A stretch of DNA of 64,000 nucleotides from Myxococcota bacterium (GTDB lineage: Bacteria; Myxococcota_A; UBA796; UBA9615; JAKLKC01): contig JAKLKC010000002.1 of the NCBI GenBank assembly GCA_023150875.1, positions 1 to 64,000 of the forward strand. The letters are read 5' to 3'. This document shows positions 51,059 to 60,500 of this stretch, one piece after another. Under the pieces are notes generated by a model that was not told where the DNA came from, searched no databases, and worked only from the letters and a program-made list of their open reading frames with translations. Positions within the stretch are counted from its first letter, which is position 1; each line of letters begins with the position of its first letter. A program made the position numbers and the translations under genes.

Positions 51059-51850
51059 GTGACCGGGTCCGCAGGTCCGCTACTCTACGACCGGTCCGGT
51101 GGGGTCGCAACGCTGACCCTGAACCGCCCCGAGGCCCGCAACGCGCTGTCCCCGGCGCTGGTGGAGGCCCTGCTGGCCGCCCTCCGGGAGGCCGGAGCCG
51201 ATCCCGAGGTGAGGGTGGTGGTGATCACCGGCGCCGGAGATCGGGCGTTCTGCGCCGGGGGCGACCTGGGCGGCGGGGGGCTGCTGGCGGAGGGGGTGCT
51301 GGCCGCCCACCACGCCCGGGCCCGTTTCGGGGAGCTGTTCCGGACGCTCAACCGGCTGGGGAAGCCGGTGGTGGCGAGGCTGAACGGCGACGCACTGGGA
51401 GGGGGCTTCGGCCTCGCCCTGGCGTGCGACCTGGTGGTGGCCGCGGACGGGGTGCGCCTGGGCACGCCCGAGGTGGACCTGGGCCTCTTCCCCCACGTGA
51501 TCCTCGCCACCCTGGTCCGGAACGTGCCCCGGAAGGTGCTGCTCCGCTCGGTCCTGTGCGGCGAGAAGCTCCCCGCCCGGGAAGGGGAGCGGTGGGGATT
51601 CGTCACCGAGGTCGTCCCCCGGGGGGACCTCGACGCGGCGACGGCGAGGTGGACGGCGAGGCTGCTGTCCAAGAGCCCCGCGGTCCTGCGCCTGGGGCGG
51701 GACGCCTTCTACGCCATGCAGGACATGGAGTTCGAGCAGGGGCTGGACTTCCTGTCGGCCCAGCTCACCCTGAACACCCTCGCCGAGGACGCCATGGAGG
51801 GGATCTCCGCCTTCCTCCAGAAGCGCCCGCCCGAGTGGAAGGGGAGGTGA
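51059..51850 (+). CDS. Enoyl-CoA hydratase/isomerase
   Basis: Protein of 263 residues from GTG 51059, which has a perfect AAGGAGG upstream. Crotonase motifs: VATLTLNRPEARNALSPALVEALLAALREAG, VVITGAGDRAFCAGGDLGG (first oxyanion segment), RLNGDALGGGFGLALACDLVVAADGVRLGTPEVDLGLFP (second oxyanion segment and the usual catalytic Glu/Pro region), ending GISAFLQKRPPEWKGR. The family hydrates or isomerises enoyl-CoA thioesters; some cleave or decarboxylate. One nucleotide separates it from the BKACE gene, so it is the first gene of a three-gene operon with an acyl-CoA theme. Confidence 0.92.
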   Translation: MTGSAGPLLYDRSGGVATLTLNRPEARNALSPALVEALLAALREAGADPEVRVVVITGAGDRAFCAGGDLGGGGLLAEGVLAAHHARARFGELFRTLNRLGKPVVARLNGDALGGGFGLALACDLVVAADGVRLGTPEVDLGLFPHVILATLVRNVPRKVLLRSVLCGEKLPAREGERWGFVTEVVPRGDLDAATARWTARLLSKSPAVLRLGRDAFYAMQDMEFEQGLDFLSAQLTLNTLAEDAMEGISAFLQKRPPEWKGR

Positions 51851-51851
51851 G

Positions 51852-52730
51852 ATGCGCCCGGTGAACCGCGACAAGGCGATCCTCTGCTGCGCCCTCTCCG
51901 GGGTGGTGGCCAACAAGTCCCAGTGCCCGGCGATCCCCTACACCCCCGAGGAGTACGGCGAAGAGGCCCGGCGCGCCTACGAGGCCGGGGCGGCGATGGT
52001 CCACATCCACGCCCGGGAACGGGACGGCACCCCGTCCTACCGGAAGGAAAGCTACGCCGAGATCCGCGACGCGATCCTGGCGCGCTGCCCGGACGTCGTG
52101 ATCAACTTCTCCACCGGCGCCGTGGGCGTCCCCCTGGAGCAGCGGATCCACCACGTCCGGGACCTGAAGCCCGACGTCGGCGCCCTCAACATGGGCTCGA
52201 TGAACTACGCGAAGTACAACCCCCGCAGGAAGTCGTTCGTCTTCGACTTCGTCTTCGCCAACCCCTTCTCCGAGATCGTCTGTCAGCTCGAGGCGATGCG
52301 GGACGCGGGGGTGCTCCCGGAGCTGGAGTGCTTCGACGGCGGGCACGTGTCGTCGGCCCTCCCCCTCATCGACATGGGCCTTCTCCGGGCTCCCTTCCAC
52401 TTCTCGCTGATCCTCGGCGTCGTCGGCGGGGCCGAGGCGAGCACCGAGAGCCTGGTCCACGAGGTCCGCCTGCTCCCGGACGACAGCAACTGGGAGGTCA
52501 TCGGGGTCGGCCGCGACCAGTGGCGCCTGTGCGCGGGGGCCCTGTCCATGGGGGGCGACGTGCGGGTCGGGCTCGAGGACAACTTCTACCTGCCCGACGG
52601 GCGGATGGCGGGGTCCAACGGCGACCTGTGCGCCGCCGCGGCCAGCCTGATCCGCCTGACGGGGCGGGAACCCGCCACCCCCGCCGAGGCGCGGGAGATC
52701 TACGGGATCGCGAGGAGGTCCGAGGCATGA
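51852..52730 (+). CDS. Beta-keto acid cleavage family enzyme (BKACE, DUF849)
   Basis: Protein of 292 residues. BKACE enzymes are Zn-dependent TIM barrels that condense a beta-keto acid with acetyl-CoA and split it into acetoacetate and a new acyl-CoA; the founding member is 3-keto-5-aminohexanoate cleavage enzyme of lysine fermentation. Visible motifs: CALSGVVANKSQCPAIPYTPEEY, the Zn-ligand pair in MVHIHARERDG (H51, H53), VINFSTGAVGVPLEQR, NMGSMNYAKYN, PELECFDGGHV and VGLEDNFYL. The specific acyl substrate cannot be read from these. It is flanked by an enoyl-CoA hydratase (upstream) and a biotin-carrier protein whose start overlaps its stop. Confidence 0.92.
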   Translation: MRPVNRDKAILCCALSGVVANKSQCPAIPYTPEEYGEEARRAYEAGAAMVHIHARERDGTPSYRKESYAEIRDAILARCPDVVINFSTGAVGVPLEQRIHHVRDLKPDVGALNMGSMNYAKYNPRRKSFVFDFVFANPFSEIVCQLEAMRDAGVLPELECFDGGHVSSALPLIDMGLLRAPFHFSLILGVVGGAEASTESLVHEVRLLPDDSNWEVIGVGRDQWRLCAGALSMGGDVRVGLEDNFYLPDGRMAGSNGDLCAAAASLIRLTGREPATPAEAREIYGIARRSEA

Positions 52731-52942
52731 GCAAGGAGATCCGGGCGGAGATCACGGGGACGGTGTGGAAGGTCCACGTCGCGGCCGGCCACGTCTTCGC
52801 GGCGGGGGAGGAGCTGGCGATCCTGGAGTCCATGAAGATGGAGATCCCCGTAGAGCCCGAAGAGGGGGGCACCGTGGCGGAGGTGCGGATCCGGGAGGGC
52901 CAGGCGATCCAGGAGGGGGACGTGATGTTCGTCGTGGAGTAG
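52727..52942 (+). CDS. Stand-alone biotin carboxyl carrier (biotinyl-lipoyl) protein
   Basis: Protein of 71 residues comprising only a biotinyl domain: EIRAEITGTVWKVHVAAGHVFAAGEELAILESMKMEIPVEPEEGGTVAEVRIREGQAIQEGDVMFVVE. Lys37 in ESMKME is the biotinylation site. Such one-domain carriers serve acyl-CoA carboxylases whose biotin carboxylase and transferase subunits are encoded elsewhere, e.g. in branched-chain acyl-CoA degradation clusters. The ATG overlaps the BKACE stop (ATGA). No carboxylase subunit is present nearby, so its partner is unknown. Confidence 0.92.
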   Translation: MSKEIRAEITGTVWKVHVAAGHVFAAGEELAILESMKMEIPVEPEEGGTVAEVRIREGQAIQEGDVMFVVE

Positions 52943-52950
52943 CCCCCCCG

Positions 52951-53057
52951 TTGCCCGTGCCCGTGCCCGAGTCCGTGTTCGTGCCGGTGTTCGTGTTCGT
53001 GCCGGTGTTCGTGTTCGTGCCGGTGTTCGTGTTCGTGCCGGTGTTCGTGTTCGTGCC
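52951..53057. repeat. Hexamer tract with 18-bp tandem repeat
   Basis: After GTGCCC units, an 18-bp unit GTGTTCGTGTTCGTGCCG is repeated about four times (52987-53057). Read on the minus strand it gives Asn-Thr-Gly-Thr repeats in shadow ORFs. It belongs to the same hexamer family as 13845, 15491 and 62464. With the repeat at 53109 it fills the 358-nt gap to the glycosyltransferase gene. Confidence 0.85.
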
Positions 53058-53108
53058 TCGTTCACCTGCCCCCACCCGCATCCCGCCCCGCCTCCCGGCC
53101 CTGGCGAC

Positions 53109-53276
53109 ACCATGCCTGTCCGGCCGTTTCCCAGGGCGGTTCGTGACGACTGCCGGCCGGCGTAATAGGCTCGCCGTCCTTGGCTCGCCCACAGAGGCAC
53201 AGAGCGGCCCGTCCGGGGCCCACAGAGAACACGGAGGGAAGAGCGGGGAGGCCTGGAGCTTCGGGCGGCGAACGGA
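53109..53276. repeat. Dispersed intergenic repeat, copy 2
   Basis: Second copy of the element at 30936-31102, same orientation, with a 71-bp identical core (53168-53238) and a related left flank (ACCATGCCTGTCCGG vs ACCATGCCTATCCGG). It ends about 25 nt before the glycosyltransferase stop codon, so it may lie within that operon's 3' untranslated region. Confidence 0.85.
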
Positions 53277-53300
53277 GAGGCGTGGGCGACTCCACGCGAG

Positions 53301-54506
53301 TCAGCCCCGCCGGGCCTCCACCGCCGCCCCCAGCGCGTCGCGCATCGCTTCGGCGGCGGCGTCCCAGGTCCGGTCCCGGGCGAAGGCCCGGCCCGCGGTC
53401 CCCAGGCGGTCCCGCAGGGCGTCGTCCGCCAGGCATCGCAGGACCGCCCCCGCGAAGGCCTCCGCGCCGTCGGCGACGAGCGCCTCCCGGCCGTCCCGGA
53501 CGGGAGTGCCCTCGGCGCCCACCGCGGTCGAGACCACCGCGCGGCCGGTGGCGAGGGCCTCCAGCAGCTTCAGCCGCGCGCCCCCCGCCACCCGCAGCGG
53601 GATCACCTCCACCCGGGCCCGCAGGCGCCAGGGCGTCACGTCCTCCACCTCCCCCACCCACTCTACGCCGGGTCCGCCGAGCGCCCGCGCCGCCCCACCG
53701 GGCCGCCGCCCCACCACCGTCAGGACGGCGCCGGGGCGGCGCGCCTGGACCCGGGGCCAGACGTCTCCGATGAACCACCGGAGCCCGTCCAGGTTCCCCC
53801 GCCAGTCCAAGGCCCCGATGAAGACGACGCGGTCGGGATCCCCCGGCCCCTCCACCGCCGGCAGGTCGGCGAGGCCGGCATCGACCCCGTGGGGCACCAC
53901 CGCCACCCGCCGCGCACCCATGCCCTCGAACGCCCGCGCGTCCTCCCGGGACACCGTGACCACCAGGTCCGCGCCCCGGGCGGCGCGCCGCTCCATGCGC
54001 TCCGTCCGCCGGGCCTGGAGGCTCCACGCGAGGCGGCGGGGGAGGTCCTCCGCCACCCCCGCGGCCCGCCGGGCGATCTGCCCCTCGACGTTGTGGGCGT
54101 GCAGGACCCGGGCGGCGGAGCCGGCGAGGGCCAGGTAGGGGGCGACGTGCAGGTACTCCGCCACCACGGCTTCGGGACGGCGACGGCGCGCCTCCCGGAG
54201 CACCGCCGCCGTCGTGCGCGCGCTCGCCAGGCGGGCGGCGGTCCACGGCAGGCCGGTGAGGGCCGCCCGCACCGCCGTGCCCACCGCCGCCGGTCCGGGG
54301 CCGAGGCCATTGCGCTCCACGCCCACGGACCCGGGGAACCGCTCCCTCATCGCCGCCGCGCCCACCGCCTCGGAGGGGCGCCAGGCGAAGACGATCCCCA
54401 CGTCGTCCCAGCGGGCGAGGCGGCTCCAGATCTCCAGCGCGCGGATCTCGCCGCCGCCCCGGGCGGGCAGGAAGGGGCGGGGGGCGAGGACGAGGACCCG
54501 GGTCAC
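53301..54506 (-). CDS. GT4-type glycosyltransferase
   Basis: Protein of 401 residues from a GTG whose last bases overlap the giant gene's stop (GTGA). GT-B layout: N-terminal domain RVLVLAPRPFLPARGGGEIRALEIWSRLARW and LHAHNVEGQIARRAAG; C-terminal donor domain RVVFIGALDWRGNLDGLRWFIGDVWPRVQARRPGAVLTVVGRRPGG, VEVIPLRVAGGARLKLLEALATGRAVVSTAVGAEGTPV (the E-x7-E-like donor segment). It resembles sugar transferases associated with exported or PEP-CTERM-type loci (stp1-like) by eye. Cytosolic, using a nucleotide sugar. Coupling to a large surface protein suggests a role in its modification or in surface polysaccharide, an inference from gene order. Confidence 0.87.
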   Translation of the reverse strand: MTRVLVLAPRPFLPARGGGEIRALEIWSRLARWDDVGIVFAWRPSEAVGAAAMRERFPGSVGVERNGLGPGPAAVGTAVRAALTGLPWTAARLASARTTAAVLREARRRRPEAVVAEYLHVAPYLALAGSAARVLHAHNVEGQIARRAAGVAEDLPRRLAWSLQARRTERMERRAARGADLVVTVSREDARAFEGMGARRVAVVPHGVDAGLADLPAVEGPGDPDRVVFIGALDWRGNLDGLRWFIGDVWPRVQARRPGAVLTVVGRRPGGAARALGGPGVEWVGEVEDVTPWRLRARVEVIPLRVAGGARLKLLEALATGRAVVSTAVGAEGTPVRDGREALVADGAEAFAGAVLRCLADDALRDRLGTAGRAFARDRTWDAAAEAMRDALGAAVEARRG

Positions 54507-57500
54507 TCGTCCACGAAGCCGTCGCAGTCGTCGTCCCGGCCGTTGGGGACCTCCAGGGCGCCGGGGCGGACGTCGGCGCGGGTGTCGTCGCAGTCCCCGC
54601 CCGCCTCAGTGAAGCCGTCCCGGTCGTCGTCGTAGGCCGTCGTGCCCTCGTCCACCCGACCGTCGCAGTTGTTGTCGACGCCGTCCATGACCTCGGCGGC
54701 GCCGGGATAGACGTCGGCGAGGCCGTCGTTGCAGTCCCCCTGGTTCTCGCTGCGCCCGTCGCCATCGTCGTCCCGCAGGACCGTGCCCTCGTCGACGGTG
54801 CCGTCGCAGTCGTCGTCCAGGCCGTTGGCCAGCTCGGTGGCGCCGGGGTGGATCGTCGGCACGGCGTCGTTGCAGTCGCCCCCGGCCGGGCCCCAGCCGT
54901 CGCCGTCGGCGTCGTCCGCCCCCGTGGCCGTGCCGTCGCAGTCCCAGTCCAGGCCCGGGCCCCCATCGGGCGCGCCGGGGTACACGTCGTCGTCGCTGTC
55001 GTCGCAGTCCCCCTCGTCCTCGCTGTAGCCGTCGTGGTCGTCGTCGGAGGCCCGGGTCCCCTCGTCGGTCAGCCCGTCGCAGTCGTTGTCCAGCCCGTCC
55101 CCCGAGGCGTCCCCCGCCCCTCCGTCCTCGGGCGCGCCGGGGTACACCGTGGGATCCCCGTCGTCGCAGTCCCCGCCCACCTCGCTGTAGCCGTCCAGGT
55201 CGTCGTCCGAGTCCTCGGTCCCCTCGTCCGTCAGCCCGTCGCAGTCGTCGTCGACCCCGTTGGAGACCTCGGTACCCCCCGGGAAGACGTCCGCATCGGC
55301 GTCGTTGCAGTCCCCGCCGACCTCGGCGTGCCCGTCCCCGTCGTCGTCGTAGTTCTCGGTCCCCTCGTCGACGGTCCCGTCGCAGTCGTTGTCGAGTCCG
55401 TCCGCCAGCTCCGGGGCGCCGGGATGGCTGTCCGCGTCCCCCTCGAAGCAGTCGGCGCCGCACGCGTACCCGTCGCCGTCGAGGTCGAAGCCCTGGTGGT
55501 GGGTGGCCGTGCAGTCGTTCCCGTACAGCGGCACGTCCACCAGGGGGCGCGCGGCGTCGTCGGTCTCGATGACCAGGGAGCCCGCGGCCGCCGCGACTTC
55601 CGCGGGGGCGAACGTCACCGTCAGCACCAGCTCCTCCCCCTCCCGGAGGGCCAGCGGAAGAGCGCCCACGGAGGCGGGCAGGCTCACCGAGAACGCCTCC
55701 CCCGACTCCACCTCGGCCCGGAGCAGGTTCAGGTCCGCGACGCCCTCGTTGCGGACCGTCACCGAGGCGTGCTGGGGATCCCCGGGCTCCACGGGGCCGA
55801 AGTCCACCAGGGCCGGGTAGACCGCGAGGGCGCCGGACCGGGCGGACCCCCGGAGCACCAGCTCCTGGGAGCCCTCGGCCCCCTGGGCGTTGATGTTGAT
55901 CGTCAGCACCGCCCGGTCGTCCCCCTCGATGCGGGGGTGGTACGCCACCTGGATCTGGGCGACCTCGCCGGGGCCGATGTCCCCCTCGATCCCCGTGACG
56001 ACCTCGAAGTCCCCCCCGGGATCGTCCAGCACCAGACCGAGGACGGTCATCGTCCCCGAGCCCGCGTTGTCCAGGAAGACGTCCCGCACCGGGTCCGAGC
56101 CCACCAGCACCGCGCCGAAGTCCACGATGTCCGGGGTGATCCGCAGCTCGGGGGTGGACGCGTTGATGTTGACGTCGGTGCAGCCGGGGAGGGCCAGCAG
56201 CGCCACGGCGGAGACCACGGCGGCGCGGGGAAACGTTCTGCGCCGCCGCAGGGGGATCAGCAGGCCCAGGGCGAGCCCCGCGGCGAGGCCGCCCCCCTGC
56301 CCGCGGCCCCGGGAGTCGCACCCGCCGCAGTCGCCCGGGTCCACCTCGCCGTCGCCCTCCGAGTCGTCCCCGCAGCCGGGGTCCACCTCGCCGTCGCAGT
56401 CGTTGTCCATCCCGTCGCAGTCCTCGATGGCATCGGGGTTCGTGAACGCCTCCGCGTCGTCGCAGTCCCCCTGGTCCTCGCTGTGGCCGTCCCCGTCGTC
56501 GTCGAAGGCGTCGGTCCCCTCGTCGGTGACCCCGTCGCAGTCCTCGTCCACGCCGTCGGCGACCTCGCCCGCGCCCGGGTGGACGTCCTCGTCCGCGTCG
56601 TCGCAGTCCCCCTGGTCCTCGCTGAAGCCGTCGCCGTCGTCGTCGGACTGGGAGGTCCCCTCGTCCACGCGCCCGTCGCAGTCGTCGTCCACTCCGTTCA
56701 CCTCCTCCTCCGCGTCCGGGTGGATCCCGGGGTCCCCGTCGTGGCAGTCCCCCTGCTCCTCGCTGAAGCCGTCCCCGTCGTCGTCGCTCGCCACCGTCCC
56801 CTCGTCGACCTCGCCGTCGCAGTCGTCATCCACCCCGTCCGCCTCCTCCGGGGCGCCGGGGTAGGCGCTGGGGTCGTCGTCGTCGCAGTCCCCGCCCGCG
56901 GGGGCGTACCCGTCGCCGTCCCCGTCGGCGGTGTCGCTCACCCCTCCGTCCACCACCCCGTCGCAGTCGTTGTCGACGCCGTCCAGCACCTCCACCGCGC
57001 CCGGAGAGACCAGGGGATCGCCGTCGTTGCAGTCCCCCGCCACCTCGGAGTAGCCGTCCCCGTCGTCGTCGTAGAGCTCGGTGGTCTCGTCCACGACCCC
57101 GTCGCAGTCGTTGTCCGCCCCGTCGGGCAACTCCACGGCGCCGGGGTGCGTGTCGTCCCGGGCGTCGTTGCAGTCGCCGCCGGACTCGGCGAAGCCGTCG
57201 CCGTCCTCGTCGGTGCCTCCGGTGCCCTCGTCGATGGCCCCGTCGCAGTCGTCGTCGACGGAGTTCGACAGCTCCGGGGCGCCGGGGTGGACCTCGTCGT
57301 CGGTGTCGTCGCAGTCCCCGGCGTCCTCCGAGTACCCGTCGCCGTCGTCGTCCACGTCGGGGGCGCCCTCGTCGGTGAAGCCGTCACAGTCGTTGTCGAT
57401 CCCGTCGTCCAGCTCCGGGGCCCCGGGGTACACGGTGGGATCGGAGTCGTCGCAGTCCCCGGAGAGCTCCGTGGCCCCGTCCCCGTCGTCGTCCCACGCG

Positions 57501-60500
57501 TGGGTGCCCTCGTCCACGACCCCGTCGCAGTCCTCGTCGACGCCGTCCGGTCCCTCCAGGGCCCCCGGGTGGATCGAGGCGTCGCCGTCGTGGCAGTCCT
57601 CTCCGCCCAGGAACCAGGTGTCGTATCCGTCGCCGTCGGCGTCCAGCTCGTCGCCGCCGGCACAGTCGTCGTCCACGCCGTTGTAGGGGACCTCGACGGC
57701 TCCCGGGTGGACCGAGGCGTTGCCGTCGTCGCAGTCGGTCCCCCCCACGATCGCCGCGGGGTGGCCGTCGCCGTCCACGTCCACCAGGTCCGTGCCGTTG
57801 CAGTCCTGGTCGATGCCGTCGTAGGGGACCTCCGTCGCACCGGGGAAGACCGAGTCGTCGGTGTCCCGACAGTCCCCCCCGCACACCGTCACCCCGTCCC
57901 CGTCGGCGTCCGACTCCTCGTCCACCAGGCCGTCGCAGTCGTCGTCCACGCCGTTGCAGGCTTCGGGGGCCTCGGGGTGGATGGCCGGGTTCCCGTCCTG
58001 GCAGTCCCCGCCGCACGTGGCCCAGCCGTCCCCGTCGGCATCGTCGTTCTCGTCCACGGACCCGTCGCAGTCGTCGTCGATCCCGTTGCAGGGCTCGCCG
58101 GCGCCGGGGTACACCGACGCCGCGTGGTCGTCGCAGTCGCCGGCACACGTGGTGTAGCCGTCGGAGTCGAGGTCGTAGCCCTCGTCCACGGAGAGGTCGC
58201 AGTCGTCGTCGAGTCCGTTGCAGGTCTCGGTGGCGCCGGGCTCCACGTAGGGGTTGGCGTCGTTGCAGTCTCCTGCGCAGGTGGTGGTCCCGTCGCCGTC
58301 GGCGTCGAAGCCCTCGTCGATCCCCCCGTCGCAGTCGTCGTCCCGGGCGTTGCAGCTCTCGGGGGCCCCGGGGTAGACCGTGGCGGAGCCGTCGTCGCAG
58401 TCCCCCTCGCAGGCGGTCCAGGTGTCGTGGTCGTTGTCGAAGCCCTCGTCCACCGACCCGTCGCAGTCGTCGTCCACGAAGTTGCAGGCCTCGGCGCGTC
58501 CCGGGCTCACCGTGGCGTCGGCGTCGTCGCAGTCGCCGCCGCAGGTGGTGTACCCGTCTCCGTCGGCGTCGTAGCCCTCGTCCGTGGCCCCGTCGCAGTC
58601 GTCGTCTACGCCGTTGCAGGTCTCGTAGGCCCCGGGCCGCACCCCCGCGTTGCCGTCGTTGCAGTCCCCGGCACAGGTGGTCCAGCCGTCGCCGTCGGCG
58701 TCGAAACCCTCGTCGGTGGCGCCATCGCAGTCGTCGTCGATGGCGTTGCAGGCCTCGGCGCGGGAGGGGTTCACCAGGGCGTTGCCATCGTTGCAGTCCC
58801 CGTTGCAGCTCGTGTAGCCGTCGGCGTCGGCGTCGAACCCCTCGTCGGTGACGCCGTCGCAGTCGTCGTCGACGAGGTTGCAGGTCTCGGTGGCGTAGGG
58901 CCGGATCCCCGCGTTGCCGTCGTTGCAGTCGCCCCCGCACGACGTGTACCCGTCGCCGTCGGCGTCGTAGCCCTCGTCGATGGCGAGGTCGCAGTCGTCG
59001 TCGATGCCGTTGCAGACCTCGGCGTGGCCCGGGTAGACGGCGGCGTTGCCGTCGTTGCAGTCACCGTCGCAGGTGGTCCAGCCGTCGCCGTCGTTGTCGG
59101 AGTTCTCGTCGATGACGCCGTTGCAGTTGTTGTCGATGCCGTCGCACAGGTCGGCGACGCCGGGGTTCATCGCCGCGTTGCCGTCGTTGCAGTCGCCGCC
59201 GCACGAGGTGTAACCGTCCCCGTCGCCGTCGAACCCCTCGTCCACGGTCCCGTCGCAGTCCTGATCGACGCCGTCGCAGGTCTCCACCGCGCCGGGCTTG
59301 ATGGTGGCGTTGCCGTCGTTGCAGTCGCCGCCGCAGGACGTGTAGCCGTCCCCGTCGGCGTCGAAACCGTCGTCCACGATCCCGTCGCAGTCCTGATCGA
59401 TGCCGTCGCAGGACTCGGCGGCGCCGGGCCGGATGGCGTTGTTCCCGTCGTTGCAGTCGCCCCCGCAGGACGTGTAGCCGTCGCCGTCCAGGTCGTACCC
59501 CTCGTCGGTCAGCCCGTCGCAGTCGTCGTCGGCGCCGTTGCAGACCTCCGCCCGCCCGGGGTAGATGGCGGCGTTGGAGTCGTTGCAGTCGCCGTTGCAG
59601 GTGGTGTAGCCGTCGCCGTCGGTGTCGAAGCCCTCGTCCGTGGCCCCGTCGCAGTCGTCGTCGACGGCGTTGCAGGCCTCCAGCCGGCCGGGGTTGATCC
59701 CGGCGTTGCCGTCGTTGCAGTCGCCGCCGCAGGTGGTCCAGCCGTCGCCGTCGGTGTCGTAGCCCTCGTCCACGGTCCCGTCGCAGTCGTCGTCGATGGC
59801 GTTGCAGGACTCGGTCCGGCCCGGGTTCCGGTTGGGGTCGCCGTCGGCGCAGTCCCCCCCGCCGACGAGGCTGTAGGAGTCGGCCCGGGTCGCCAGCAGG
59901 ACGTTGGGCAGCAGGTTGAAGGTCCCCGACCAGAACGTGGGCTCGATGACGATGGTGGTGGCGAAGATCACCCCCGCGCCGTACTCCGTCTCCGCCAGGA
60001 CCGGGGAGCTGGTGCCCTGCTTGTTGATGACCGAGGTGTAGGCCCCGGGGACCGACAGGGTGCCGTGGCTGGTGTAGTTGAGGTCCTCGACGTCCGCCTC
60101 GGGAACGGAGTAGGGGGTGTTGAGGAAGCGATGGGTGGGGGCGGCGAAGCTGACCTGGTTGTTGTAGTCGTTGGCCTGGGTGATGGAGCCCGGCCCGTTC
60201 GACCAGTCGCCGCCGTGCCAGCCCCGGTCGGCCCCGTGCAGCTCCAGGACGCGGCACTCGTCGCCCGAGACCCAGGTGTTGAGCCAGCTCAGGTTCGACT
60301 GCATCCGCGTGTAGAAGGTCGACGACTGGTCGGAGAGGATCACCACCTTGTCGAACGAGCTCAGGCTGGCGACCCCGAAGGAGCTGGAACCGTAGGTGGT
60401 GTAGGAGATCCCCTCGGCGTCGAGCAGGTCCTGGACGGAGTACACGTCCCACCAGGGGAGGTCGTCGTAGAACACGGCGACGTTGCGGGGGCGGAGGGGG

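Noticed and set aside
52975-53057. Possible CRISPR-like array
   Set aside because: The 18-bp units are directly adjacent with no unique spacers, and no cas gene is nearby; it is a simple tandem repeat.
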